A stretch of DNA of 64,000 nucleotides from an uncultured Paracoccaceae bacterium. GTDB lineage: Bacteria; Pseudomonadota; Alphaproteobacteria; Rhodobacterales; Rhodobacteraceae. Position numbers and translations under genes: made by a program. Shown here one piece after another: positions 44,299-52,910 of this stretch. The number at the start of each line of letters is the position of its first letter. Positions within the stretch are counted from its first letter, which is position 1. The notes under the pieces were generated by a model, which made no database searches, was not told the origin of the DNA, and worked only from the letters and a program-made list of their open reading frames with translations. The DNA lies in the NCBI GenBank assembly GCA_958439195.1, contig OY288151.1:62001-126000 (forward strand). The letters are read 5' to 3'.

Positions 44299-44891
44299 AC
44301 TGTGAAGGCCAAGAGCAATTCTTCATGTCGTGACACATAGTCCGCCCGCACCACTGCGGGCGGGCGAAGTTTGATTTCCAGACCGCGCAGGATCAGCGCA
44401 TCGGGTTTGCCGAACAAACGATCCGCCTCTTTTTCGGAAAACCCAGCGATTTGCACCGCCTCGAGCCAGGCCGACAGCCGATCGGCGGCTTTGATCGCCT
44501 TCTTGATCGCCACGGGAAGGATGATCGGCAAGCCAAACCGCAGATGGACTGCCGCCGTAAGCCGGTCGTCCAGCGCGCCATAATCGGGGCCGATGGCGGC
44601 TTTGACCGGGCTGATCATGTCGCCGATCACATATTCCGGCGCATCGTGCAGCAGTGCGGCCAATTGCCACCGCGCGGCAATTCCGGGATTGGCGCGGGTG
44701 AATATCTGTTCAACCAGCAGAGAATGTTCGGCCACGGAATAGGGCCAATCCCCCCGCGTCTGACCATTCCACCGGGCGACAAAAGCAAGGCCATGCGCGA
44801 TATCAGCAATTTCGATATCCATCGGCGTGGGATCAAGCAGATCGAGCCTGCGACCCGAAAGCATCCTTTGCCAAGCGCGGGGCTGTTTCAT
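44283..44891 (-). CDS. HD-domain phosphohydrolase (YfbR-like)
   Basis: A 202-residue HD-superfamily metal-dependent hydrolase, probably acting on deoxynucleoside monophosphates or similar. The family opening PRAWQRMLSGRRLDLLDP is followed by DIAHGLAFVARWNG, VAEHSLLV, LLHDAPEYVIGD (the HD pair) and a late AADRLSAWLE with the distal Asp. Longer in-frame starts exist at 44939 and 44957; 44891 (MKQPRAW) best matches the family start. It is divergent from ahcY. Confidence 0.85.
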   Translation of the reverse strand: MKQPRAWQRMLSGRRLDLLDPTPMDIEIADIAHGLAFVARWNGQTRGDWPYSVAEHSLLVEQIFTRANPGIAARWQLAALLHDAPEYVIGDMISPVKAAIGPDYGALDDRLTAAVHLRFGLPIILPVAIKKAIKAADRLSAWLEAVQIAGFSEKEADRLFGKPDALILRGLEIKLRPPAVVRADYVSRHEELLLAFTVQPPT

Positions 44892-45001
44892 CCCTAGGCG
44901 GCCTTTCCCATGTGTAACGATGCTTAACCACCGTTCCATTGTCGGAGGCTGCGTCACATGCTATCTCGCGGCTCAAACAAAGGTTCAAGGAGCATCGGCA
45001 C

Positions 45002-46390
45002 ATGCCGCAGGATTACATCGTCAAGGATATCGGTCTGGCAGAATATGGCCGCAAGGAACTTGTCATCGCGGAAACGGAAATGCCTGGTCTTATGGCGTGC
45101 CGCGAAGAGTTTGGGGCATCGCAGCCGTTGAAAGGTGCGCGGATCGTTGGATCGCTGCACATGACGATTCAGACAGCCGTGCTGATCGAAACCCTGACCG
45201 CCTTGGGTGCTGATGTCCGCTGGGCCTCGTGCAACATCTTTTCAACGCAGGATCACGCGGCGGCGGCGATTGCCGCAGGCGGCACGCCGGTCTTTGCGGT
45301 AAAGGGCCAGACGCTGACAGAGCATTGGGACTACCTGGACAAATCCTTCATGTTCCCCGAAGGCGCGAACATGATCTTGGATGATGGCGGCGACGCAACG
45401 CTGTATGTGTTGCTTGGTGCGCGCGCCGAAGCGGGCGAAGAGATCATTCCTGTTCCGGCTTCGGAAGAGGAAGAGGTGATCAAACTTCAGATCCACAAGC
45501 GCATGAAGGAAAGCCCCGGTTGGTTCACCAAAACCAAGGCCGCCATTCGTGGGGTGTCCGAGGAAACCACCACAGGCGTGCATCGCCTGTATGAGCTGCA
45601 CAAGAATGGCGCACTGCCTTTCCCGGCCATCAACGTGAACGATTCTGTCACCAAGTCGAAGTTCGACAACAAATATGGCTGCAAGGAATCGCTGGTAGAC
45701 GGCATTCGCCGTGCCACGGATACGATGATGGCTGGCAAGGTGGCCGTTGTCTGCGGGTATGGCGATGTGGGTAAGGGATCGGCGGCGTCGTTGCGCGGTG
45801 CGGGCGCACGCGTGAAGGTGACCGAAGTTGACCCGATCTGCGCATTGCAGGCCGCAATGGACGGCTTTGAGGTGACGATCCTTGAGGATGAGGTGAAAAC
45901 CGCCGACATCTTTATCACGACCACCGGCAACAAGGACGTGATCCGCATCGAACATATCCGCGAGATGAAGGATATGGCGATCGTTGGCAACATCGGCCAC
46001 TTCGATAACGAAATTCAGGTGGCCGCGCTGCGGAACCACAAATGGACAAACATCAAGGAACAGGTGGACATGATCGAAATGCCTTCGGGCAATCGTATCA
46101 TCCTTTTGTCCGAAGGGCGTTTGTTGAACCTTGGCAATGCGACGGGTCACCCGTCATTCGTGATGTCGGCTTCCTTTACCAACCAGGTTCTGGCGCAGAT
46201 CGAACTGTGGACAAAGGCTGCTGAATACAAGCCGGGCGTTTATATCCTGCCCAAGCATCTGGATGAAAAGGTTGCCCGCCTGCACCTGAAAAAGATCGGC
46301 GTAAAGCTGACCGAACTGAAGCCGGATCAGGCCGCCTATATCGGGGTAAAGCCCGAAGGCCCGTTCAAGCCGGAACATTATCGCTATTGA
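45002..46390 (+). CDS. ahcY: Adenosylhomocysteinase
   Basis: Hydrolyses S-adenosylhomocysteine to adenosine and homocysteine in the methyl cycle; NAD-dependent tetramer. It has 462 residues. Visible blocks include GSLHMTIQTAVLIETL, SCNIFSTQDHAAAA, GVSEETTTGVHRLYE, the NAD loop VVCGYGDVGKGSA and the C-terminal KPEGPFKPEHYRY. The start ATG follows AAGGAG; the frame is open to 44939. No SAH riboswitch was recognised in the 110-base leader. Confidence 0.97.
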   Translation: MPQDYIVKDIGLAEYGRKELVIAETEMPGLMACREEFGASQPLKGARIVGSLHMTIQTAVLIETLTALGADVRWASCNIFSTQDHAAAAIAAGGTPVFAVKGQTLTEHWDYLDKSFMFPEGANMILDDGGDATLYVLLGARAEAGEEIIPVPASEEEEVIKLQIHKRMKESPGWFTKTKAAIRGVSEETTTGVHRLYELHKNGALPFPAINVNDSVTKSKFDNKYGCKESLVDGIRRATDTMMAGKVAVVCGYGDVGKGSAASLRGAGARVKVTEVDPICALQAAMDGFEVTILEDEVKTADIFITTTGNKDVIRIEHIREMKDMAIVGNIGHFDNEIQVAALRNHKWTNIKEQVDMIEMPSGNRIILLSEGRLLNLGNATGHPSFVMSASFTNQVLAQIELWTKAAEYKPGVYILPKHLDEKVARLHLKKIGVKLTELKPDQAAYIGVKPEGPFKPEHYRY

Positions 46391-46411
46391 TCCATCGGCT
46401 TTGTTAGATTG

Positions 46412-46444
46412 GCCCCGCGCGCCCTGTGGCATGCGGGGCTTTTT
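46412..46444 (+). terminator. Rho-independent terminator after ahcY
   Basis: A 7-bp stem GCCCCGC/GCGGGGC with a 14-base loop is followed by TTTTT, 22 bases after the ahcY stop and touching the end of the facing gene. Confidence 0.75.
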
Positions 46445-47379
46445 CATTCGCCGGAAAGGCGATCCGCCAGCGCCGCACGGTCAAAGCCTTGCAAAAGCGC
46501 GATGGCAGCGCCCGGTTTTGCTGTTCCCAGAATTTCCACGACTGCGCGGGAATGCAGCGCAACCGAAAGGTCCAGCGCCGTGATGCCACCGCGCTGGGCG
46601 GCACCAACCTGGCCCTGCGCCGCCCGATTGAAAACGGTCATTCCATCCAGATCGAATGCCTCGACCGTGTCGCCCAACTGGGCAGCGGTTTCGACCTCTG
46701 GCCGCAGTGCGGCCGCCCAACTGTCGGCATCACCAGCGGAACCAAGCGCATCGTCACCACTGCGAAACAAAAGCCGCAAGGAAAGCGTCTGACCATCAGG
46801 CCCCAGATAGATCGCCCGGGTTCGCGTATCTGACAGCGCCTGTTGTTCCATATCCGGGTTGTCATAGATGCGAACGAATTCCAGCAAATCGCCGTGGCCT
46901 GGATGGCTGTCGATCGGGTCATTTGCGGTGGGCCAGCTGATGGAAAGCTGGGCAATGGCATCAGGCTTCTGTGCATCCGCCGTGGTCATGCGCAGCCAGC
47001 CGGGCGGCGCTGCGGGCAAAAAGGATAGCGGGTCGCCGTCTGCATTGGCGGCAAGCCCGGTGCCAAACAAACGATCCAGCCAACCAGCCTGCACAGCCTG
47101 GGACAGAGTTCCAGCTAGGTTGGCCCCAACTTCGCCGCTTGCCGCAAAAGGGACTGTCAGGCCAAGTTTGGCAACGAAATGAAGCGCCACAAAGCCGGTC
47201 AACCCCAGGCTGACAACGCCCGCTGCCACGATGGAGAAAGGAAAACCACCCTTTCGCCCTGCGCGCGTGGGCATCTGCCAATCGGCATGATCGCCGGTTT
47301 GGGGCGCAGGAATTGACACCCCGCCGCGGGTTTGCTGGATGCGTTTCAACCGCGCCTCGAAATCATCCTTGGAACTCAT
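46444..47379 (-). CDS. Unrecognised single-span membrane protein
   Basis: A 311-residue protein of no family I recognise. Residues 1-45 are charged and cytoplasmic-looking (MSSKDDFEARLKRIQQTRGG). One membrane segment follows at about 47-71 (FPFSIVAAGVVSLGLTGFVALHFVAKLGL in parts), and the rest should be periplasmic. PAAPPGWLRMTTADA and LSLRLLFRSGDDA are in the soluble domain; no catalytic pattern stands out. The ATG at 47379 has an AAGGGG site. It faces ahcY and is divergent from the DUF2853 gene. Confidence 0.75.
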   Translation of the reverse strand: MSSKDDFEARLKRIQQTRGGVSIPAPQTGDHADWQMPTRAGRKGGFPFSIVAAGVVSLGLTGFVALHFVAKLGLTVPFAASGEVGANLAGTLSQAVQAGWLDRLFGTGLAANADGDPLSFLPAAPPGWLRMTTADAQKPDAIAQLSISWPTANDPIDSHPGHGDLLEFVRIYDNPDMEQQALSDTRTRAIYLGPDGQTLSLRLLFRSGDDALGSAGDADSWAAALRPEVETAAQLGDTVEAFDLDGMTVFNRAAQGQVGAAQRGGITALDLSVALHSRAVVEILGTAKPGAAIALLQGFDRAALADRLSGE

Positions 47380-47486
47380 CCACGGACCCCTTTTGTTTGC
47401 CGCATCCGCAGGATCGTGCCCAAATCCGGCGGGGATGGGGTGAAAAGTCGGGGATTTGTTGGCAGAGTATCGGTGCGGCGTCACGA

Positions 47487-47509
47487 AAACCTGTTGCAGC
47501 GACAGGTTT
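47487..47509 (+). promoter_or_regulatory. Stem-loop upstream of the DUF2853 gene
   Basis: AAACCTGT/ACAGGTTT, a perfect 8-bp stem with a 7-base loop, lies about 65 bases before the DUF2853 start in a 194-base divergent interval. It could be part of the 5' leader or an operator. Confidence 0.3.
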
Positions 47510-47573
47510 CGTCCTTAACCATGTTTCCCAGGCGGACGGACAATCGCCGACACTCAGGGAGAGATTGAATACC

Positions 47574-47915
47574 ATGAGCAAAAGAGCCGAACTGATCGCA
47601 AAGTATGCCGAGGATCTGAAAACCAAATGCAAGATGACGCCCGATATGGCGTTGTTGGAAAAGGTGACGATCGGCTGCGGCCCGGCCATCTATAGCGCGG
47701 ATAGTGAAACGGTTGCCGGGTCGGATGCGGCAGAACTTGAAACGGTGAAGAAGAATTTCCTGATGAAAAAGCTGGGCCTGGCAGATTCGCCCAAGCTGAT
47801 GGAGGCGATCAACGCCGTGATCGATACCTATGGCCGGTCAGAGCGGAACAAGTATCGCCCGGTTGTCTATTATATGCTGGTCAAGCATTTCGGGAAAGAA
47901 AAGGTCTACGGCTGA
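47574..47915 (+). CDS. DUF2853 family protein
   Basis: A 113-residue, mostly helical soluble protein (KRAELIAKYAEDLKTKCKM, ETVKKNFLMKKLGL, YRPVVYYMLVKHFGKEKVYG). It matches the DUF2853 group, for which structure but no function is known to me. The ATG follows GGGAGAGATT, and the frame upstream to 47313 has no homology. It stands alone with hairpins on both sides. Confidence 0.8.
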   Translation: MSKRAELIAKYAEDLKTKCKMTPDMALLEKVTIGCGPAIYSADSETVAGSDAAELETVKKNFLMKKLGLADSPKLMEAINAVIDTYGRSERNKYRPVVYYMLVKHFGKEKVYG

Positions 47916-47937
47916 TCCGGCCATAGGCAGCAAGCGA

Positions 47938-47963
47938 CACCTGCCCGATCCTTCGGGCGGGTG
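47938..47963 (+). terminator. Terminator-like hairpin after the DUF2853 gene
   Basis: CACCTGCCCG/CGGGCGGGTG pairs over 10 positions (one G-T) around a 6-base loop, but only TTT occurs downstream. It lies 23 bases after the stop. Confidence 0.5.
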
Positions 47964-48092
47964 CCTTTGAATAAAATGCCAAGGGCTTTGCCTTTGGCAA
48001 ATCGGCGGCACTGTGTCAGGTTCTGTATTGGGCAGTATGTCCAGAACCCTTTTTTCAGGTCACGCGTGGTGCAAGGGGAGCGCGTGGGGTGG

Positions 48093-48130
48093 ATGGAGGG
48101 TTCCGTAGGGGTGCGGGGCCCTCCATTTTA
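48093..48130 (+). terminator. Second strong hairpin with T-tract
   Basis: ATGGAGGG (48093-48100) pairs with CCCTCCAT (48119-48126), and G-T/C-G pairs extend the stem inward to about 12 positions. TTTTA follows. It lies 130 bases after the first terminator-like hairpin with no clear gene in between, which hints at a small RNA ending here. Confidence 0.5.
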
Positions 48131-48131
48131 T

Positions 48132-48551
48132 TTAAATCTCCAGCCCGCCCATTTCGCAAACGATCTGCCATTCCGCATCTGTCACCGGTTGAACTGACAG
48201 ACGTGTGTTGTTGACCAAAGCCATCTTTTCCAGCCCCGGTTGCACCTTGCAGGCATCAAGGCTGACGGGTTTCGGCAGGGGCCGCACGGCCCGAACCATC
48301 ACGCAATCCCATCGTGGATCATCTGTGGTGCTGTCGGGCGCGCTTTCGCGGATCACCTCGACAACGCCCACGATCTCTTTCCCGATGTTGGAATGGTAGA
48401 AAAACCCCTGATCGCCCACCTTCATCGCGCGCATGTTGTTGCGGGCCTGATAATTCCGCACACCCGTCCATTCTTCGCCAGCGTCACCCTTGGCTGTCTG
48501 ATGCGGCCAGCCAAAAACGTCGGGTTCTGATTTGAACAGCCAATAGGCCAT
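48132..48551 (-). CDS. EVE-domain protein
   Basis: A 139-residue EVE (PUA-like) domain protein, starting MAYWLFKSEPDVFGW and carrying GVRNYQARNNMRAMKVGDQGFFYHS. EVE domains bind modified bases in DNA or RNA; the stand-alone housekeeping version in bacteria may read RNA or thymine-derived modifications, but its role is uncertain. The ATG overlaps the YciI stop by one base, so the two are coupled. The frame is open further upstream inside yciI. Confidence 0.88.
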   Translation of the reverse strand: MAYWLFKSEPDVFGWPHQTAKGDAGEEWTGVRNYQARNNMRAMKVGDQGFFYHSNIGKEIVGVVEVIRESAPDSTTDDPRWDCVMVRAVRPLPKPVSLDACKVQPGLEKMALVNNTRLSVQPVTDAEWQIVCEMGGLEI

Positions 48552-48823
48552 CAGCCGATCACCTTTTTCCATTCCCTGATATCGACCGACTGAAACAGCC
48601 CGGCCTTGGCATAGGGGTCGTTCGCCGCCCATTCCTGCGCCTGTTCAAGCGTGTCCACGGTCAGGATGACCAACGAACCCGCCATTTCACCGGCGGATGT
48701 CAGAAACGGGCCGGCCATTTCCACGATGCCAGAGTTCTGAATATGGTCCAGATGGGCCGGGCGGTTTTCCTGCCGGATATGCAGATGGCCGGGTTTGTCG
48801 ATACAGATAAGCGCCACGCGCAT
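48551..48823 (-). CDS. YciI-like protein
   Basis: A 90-residue protein with the YciI fold: LICIDKPGHLHIRQENRPAHLDHIQ with a conserved His-Asp region, GSLVILTVDTLEQAQEWAANDPYAKAGLF and VDIREWKKV at the end. The family is a ferredoxin-like dimer with a putative His/Asp active site but mostly unknown substrates. It sits 3 bases after gpsA and overlaps the EVE gene. Confidence 0.88.
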   Translation of the reverse strand: MRVALICIDKPGHLHIRQENRPAHLDHIQNSGIVEMAGPFLTSAGEMAGSLVILTVDTLEQAQEWAANDPYAKAGLFQSVDIREWKKVIG

Positions 48824-48826
48824 GGA

Positions 48827-49789
48827 TCATTCCTTTTTCAGGGGCCGGGAAAGAAGGGACTGGATTGCAACGGAAAGGTCAATCTTGCCATCGATGAGGG
48901 AGGCAATCATCTGCGTGATCGGCACATCAATTCCCCGGTTTTGGGCAAGGTTAGAGACTGCCTTGGCCGTGGCAACGCCTTCGACCGTGATCGAGGCGTC
49001 AAAGGATTTGCCGGACCCAAGCGCCTGACCAAAGCGAAAGTTGCGTGATTGCGCCGAAGTGCAGGTTAGCACCAGATCACCAAGCCCGGCCAGACCGGCC
49101 ATGGTTTCCGCGCGCGCGCCAAGCGATTGGGCAAGACGGACCATTTCGGCATAACCGCGCGTCATCAGGGCCGCACGGGCGCTGTCGCCCAGACCTGCGC
49201 CGATGACCACGCCTGCGGCAATTGCGATGACATTCTTCAATGCGCCGCCCAATTCGGCCCCAATCACATCATCGCTGCGATAAAGCCGCAGAACGGGGGT
49301 GGCGAGCAGGTGTTGCAACTGTTCCCCCGCCGCATGATCGGTGCAGGCAAGGGTAAGGGCAGTTGGAAAGCCCCGCGCGATATCGGCCGCAAAACTTGGC
49401 CCAGTCAGCACAGCGATGACAGAGGCAGGGCATTGTGATCGCAGCACGGCCGAAGGGCCGGTCAAGGTGGCCAGATCAATGCCCTTGCAGCAGGCGACCA
49501 AGCATTTTCCGTCAAGGATGGGCTTATGGGATGAAAGAAAGCCGCGCAGCGACTGCATCGGAAGGGCAAGGAGCACGGCATCAGAGTGTCTGATTTCCGC
49601 AATTTCTGCTGTGATAGTGACGTTTTCGGGAAATGTAACGCCTGGCAGACGGGTTGAATTTTCGCGCAGAGCCTGCATCTGCGCGACCTGCGCTGTGTCC
49701 CGTGCCCAAAGGGTGACAATCAGGCCGTTGCGCGCCAAAGCAACCGCCAGCGCCGTGCCAAACGCCCCTGCACCGACAACTGCAATCAT
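48827..49789 (-). CDS. gpsA: NAD(P)H-dependent glycerol-3-phosphate dehydrogenase
   Basis: Makes sn-glycerol-3-phosphate for phospholipids from dihydroxyacetone phosphate. It has 320 residues. The N-terminal VVGAGAFGTALAVALARNG is the nucleotide loop. CKGID, GPSFAADIARG, ALKNVIAIAAGV with the catalytic lysine, and GLAGLGDLVLTC are family blocks. The start overlaps the tsaD stop by 4 bases, one transcript with tsaD, yciI-like and EVE genes. Confidence 0.96.
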   Translation of the reverse strand: MIAVVGAGAFGTALAVALARNGLIVTLWARDTAQVAQMQALRENSTRLPGVTFPENVTITAEIAEIRHSDAVLLALPMQSLRGFLSSHKPILDGKCLVACCKGIDLATLTGPSAVLRSQCPASVIAVLTGPSFAADIARGFPTALTLACTDHAAGEQLQHLLATPVLRLYRSDDVIGAELGGALKNVIAIAAGVVIGAGLGDSARAALMTRGYAEMVRLAQSLGARAETMAGLAGLGDLVLTCTSAQSRNFRFGQALGSGKSFDASITVEGVATAKAVSNLAQNRGIDVPITQMIASLIDGKIDLSVAIQSLLSRPLKKE

Positions 49790-50880
49790 GCTTTGGCCCC
49801 TTTTTTACCAGACCCGATCATTGGCGCAGCGGTGGAATCCAATGGCCAGCGGGGGCGGGCGACAAGATCGCCGCTATCACCCAGACCAGCACGAAAGCGT
49901 TCGATCCCGGCCCAGGCGATCATCGCGGCGTTATCGGTGCAAAGCCGCAATGGGGGGGCCAGGAACAGCACGGCGCTTTGTTGCGAAACAGTCTCTAACG
50001 CGGCCCGAATCGCGCCGTTGGCGGCCACCCCCCCTGCAACGGCAAGGGTGGGCTGTGCGGGTTGCCCCAGCATGTAAACAGCCAGGGCGCGGCGCGTCTT
50101 TTCCGCAAGAACTGCGGCGACCGCTGCCTGAAACCCGGCGCAAAGATCACGGCGATCCTGGGCCGTTATCCCCCCCTTTTCGGCCACCAGCGCATCCCGC
50201 GCCCGCAGAAGCGCGGTTTTCAATCCCGAAAAACTGAGATCGCATCCAGGACGGTCCAGCAGGGGGCGCGGGAAATGGAAGCGCGCAGAATTGCCCAGCT
50301 TTGCCTCTGCCTCTACCGCAGGACCGCCGGGTTGCGGCAGACCAAGCAGCCTGGCCGTTTTGTCAAAAGCCTCGCCCGGTGCGTCATCGATGGTTCCGCC
50401 AAGACGGCGGAAGCGGTCCGGGGCTTCCACAATCAGGAATTGGCAATGCCCGCCTGACACAAGCAGTATCAGATAAGGAAACGCCAACCCGTCTGTCAGC
50501 CGCGGCGTCAGGGCATGGCCTGCAAGATGGTTGACACCCAGCAAGGGTTTGCCAGACCCGGCTGCAAGACCCTTGGCCAGCATCACGCCCGACAGGACGC
50601 CACCAATCAGCCCCGGACCAGAGGTTACGGCAATGCCATCCAGATCTGTCAGGGCCACACCCGCCTGTAACAGCGCCCGCTCGACGCAGGCATCCAGCCG
50701 TTCGGCATGGGCGCGGGCGGCGATTTCGGGAACGACACCGCCAAACGCCGCGTGAAGGGATGTTTGCCCTTCGACCACCGAGGAAAGGATTTCCGGGGGC
50801 GCGTTAGTGCGATGGCGCACCACGGCAGCGGCGCTGTCATCGCAGCTTGATTCAATCCCAAGGAAAGTAAGCGTTGCCAT
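49786..50880 (-). CDS. tsaD: TsaD, tRNA threonylcarbamoyl transferase
   Basis: Catalytic subunit that transfers the threonylcarbamoyl group to A37 of tRNA. It has 364 residues. The N-terminal GIESSCDDSAAAV, the metal-binding HLAGH (normally HxEGH in many homologues) and LLVSGGHCQ are visible, with DDAPGEAFDK, FSGLKTALLR, VAGGVAANGAIR and LCTDNAAMIAWAG. First gene of the leftward tsaD-gpsA group and divergent from hemD by 42 bases. Works with TsaE at 38.3 kb. Confidence 0.96.
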   Translation of the reverse strand: MATLTFLGIESSCDDSAAAVVRHRTNAPPEILSSVVEGQTSLHAAFGGVVPEIAARAHAERLDACVERALLQAGVALTDLDGIAVTSGPGLIGGVLSGVMLAKGLAAGSGKPLLGVNHLAGHALTPRLTDGLAFPYLILLVSGGHCQFLIVEAPDRFRRLGGTIDDAPGEAFDKTARLLGLPQPGGPAVEAEAKLGNSARFHFPRPLLDRPGCDLSFSGLKTALLRARDALVAEKGGITAQDRRDLCAGFQAAVAAVLAEKTRRALAVYMLGQPAQPTLAVAGGVAANGAIRAALETVSQQSAVLFLAPPLRLCTDNAAMIAWAGIERFRAGLGDSGDLVARPRWPLDSTAAPMIGSGKKGAKA

Positions 50881-50922
50881 ATTCGTTGCCCGCAGGGTTC
50901 AAGCCGGGGTAACACCCTGTGC

Positions 50923-51654
50923 ATGGCCCCGCAACACCACGCCCTTCCCGTTCTGCTGACCCGGCCCGCCGAGCAGGCGCACCGTTTTGCGAAAGAGATT
51001 GCCGCGCGCTTTGGCGACAGGCTGCAAACGATCATCAGCCCGCTGATGGTTGCGGAATACCTTGCACCGGATTGGCCGGATCTTGCCTATACGACTGCGA
51101 TCCTGACATCGGAAACCGGGGTTGCGGCGGCGGTTCGGTTGCGGAACCTTGGCCGCGTGTTGCCGGACCGTGCGATCTGTGTTGGCGACAGAACGGCCAG
51201 TGTCGCGCAGGCGGCAGGATTTCAAGCCGTTTCCGCAAAGGGCGATGCCGAAGTGTTGCTGGACCTGATTCTGGCATCCGATGATCCCGGCCCCTTTCTG
51301 CATCTTCGCGGGCGCGAGGCGCGGGGTGATATTGCCCCACGCCTTGCCGCAAAGGGCCGCCCTGCGCAGTCTGCCATTGTCTATCAGCAAAGGCCCCAAC
51401 CGCTGACAGCACGGGCGCGGGCTATTCTGGACGGGCCTGATCCGGTGATCATCCCGCTGTTTTCCCCGCGCAGCGTTACTTTGCTGGCAGAGAGCGGGCC
51501 ATTTCGCGCGCCCCTTCTGATTGCAGCTATCAGCGCGACAGTTGCGGAAAAGGCCAAATCTCTGGCCCCGGCGCGGTTGGAACAATCGGCTACCCCTGAT
51601 GGGGGTGGAATGCTGGATGCGGTTGGCTTGCTCATTCCTGATGCGGCTTCTTGA
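50923..51654 (+). CDS. hemD: Uroporphyrinogen-III synthase
   Basis: Closes and inverts the linear tetrapyrrole to uroporphyrinogen III. It has 243 residues. The family is weakly conserved; LLTRPAEQAHRFA at the N-terminus, AILTSETGVAAAVR, LHLRGREARGDIAPRLAAKG and LFSPRSVTLLAE are the supporting blocks. hemD followed by a mitofilin-like gene and hemY is a common order in alphaproteobacteria. No hemC is seen upstream here; tsaD takes that side on the other strand. Confidence 0.88.
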   Translation: MAPQHHALPVLLTRPAEQAHRFAKEIAARFGDRLQTIISPLMVAEYLAPDWPDLAYTTAILTSETGVAAAVRLRNLGRVLPDRAICVGDRTASVAQAAGFQAVSAKGDAEVLLDLILASDDPGPFLHLRGREARGDIAPRLAAKGRPAQSAIVYQQRPQPLTARARAILDGPDPVIIPLFSPRSVTLLAESGPFRAPLLIAAISATVAEKAKSLAPARLEQSATPDGGGMLDAVGLLIPDAAS

Positions 51655-51723
51655 ACCTGCAACCTTCCGGGGATTAGGGTAAGATCAGCAGCCGCCCTGT
51701 CCGGCGGACGGAAGGAGCCGATA

Positions 51724-52899
51724 ATGGCCAAAGGAAAAAGCGACCAGTCCACCCTGCAAGAGGACGCCGATCTGATGGCCGTTGTGGAAGCGACCGATCC
51801 GCAGACTGCCCAAACAGGCGACGTGGTTTCGGCGGACGCTGTGCCGGATGACCGGGAAATGCCTGAAAAGGTGACAGAGGCACCCGTAGCGCCGCCACCA
51901 CCCGCATCACCACGCCAAGGTGGGGCCGGGGCGTTCTTTGGCATGGTGCTGGGCGGCATTGTCGCCGCAGGGGCGGGGTTCGGGCTGGCGCGCTTCATGC
52001 CGGACCTGCTGCCGATGGGCGGGGATACTCCGCTTGCCGCCACTGTGGCTGCGCAGGCCGATGAAATTACTGCCTTGCGTGCGGAGCTGGCGGCAATGCC
52101 CGGCACCGATCCGCAAATTGATGCACGTCTGTCGGCGCTGGAATCAGCGGCGGATACATCAGACACATCCGCGCTTGATACCCGACTTGCCGCCCTGGAG
52201 GCACAGGTTGCCACGATTCAATCGCAGCCTGCCTCTGGGGGGGCGGCAGTGCCACCCCAAGTTATGGCAGAGCTGGCGGCCTTGAAACAACAGGTGGCTG
52301 CGCTGGGGACCGGCGGCAGCGTGCCTGCCGATGTGATTGCGGCCGCAGATGCCGCCGAGGCACGGTTGAAGGCTGCGGAGGCCAGTGCCACAGCGATGGC
52401 CGAACAGGCCGAAGCAGCGGCCGCCGCCGCGCGCCGTGGGGCGGCGCTTGATCGGGTTGCGGCATCGCTGGACAGCGGCGCCCCTTATGCATCGGCCCTT
52501 GAGGAACTGGGCGGGGCGGACTTGCCTGCTGTGCTGGTGGACAACGCGGCTGTGGGCCTGCCCACCGTGGCCGACCTTGCCGACAGCTTTCCAGATGCGG
52601 CGCGGGCTGCGCTGGAAGATGCGTTGCGCGCCAATATGGGCGAAAGCTGGACCGACCGGGTATCCAGCTTTTTGCGCAGCCAGACCGGGTTACGGTCGCT
52701 GACCCCACGCGAAGGGGATGATCCCGATGCCGTTCTGTCGCGGGCCGAGGCCGCTTTGGCGCGGGGTCAGGTGGCGGATGCGATCAACGAACTGGCCGCA
52801 ATGCCAGAGGCTGGCAAGCCCGCGCTGGCGGATTGGCTTGCACAGGCGCAGACGCGCGTGGATGCCGAGGCGGCCGTTGCCGCCTTGGCCGCGAACTGA
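51724..52899 (+). CDS. Mitofilin-like inner-membrane protein
   Basis: A 391-residue protein with an acidic, proline-containing N-terminus (1-72), one membrane segment at about 74-92 (FFGMVLGGIVAAGAGFGLARF), a long Ala-rich coiled coil (about 100-250) and a helical C-terminal mitofilin-type domain (DRVSSFLRSQTGLRSLTPREGDD in parts). Homologues in alphaproteobacteria are related to mitochondrial Mic60, which bends membranes. The ATG has a good AAGGAG site. It lies between hemD and hemY. Confidence 0.85.
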   Translation: MAKGKSDQSTLQEDADLMAVVEATDPQTAQTGDVVSADAVPDDREMPEKVTEAPVAPPPPASPRQGGAGAFFGMVLGGIVAAGAGFGLARFMPDLLPMGGDTPLAATVAAQADEITALRAELAAMPGTDPQIDARLSALESAADTSDTSALDTRLAALEAQVATIQSQPASGGAAVPPQVMAELAALKQQVAALGTGGSVPADVIAAADAAEARLKAAEASATAMAEQAEAAAAAARRGAALDRVAASLDSGAPYASALEELGGADLPAVLVDNAAVGLPTVADLADSFPDAARAALEDALRANMGESWTDRVSSFLRSQTGLRSLTPREGDDPDAVLSRAEAALARGQVADAINELAAMPEAGKPALADWLAQAQTRVDAEAAVAALAAN

Positions 52900-52910
52900 A
52901 GGGGCGGGGT

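Noticed and set aside
44892..45001. SAH riboswitch before ahcY
   Set aside because: No sequence matching the conserved core of the known SAH riboswitch was found in the 110-base interval.
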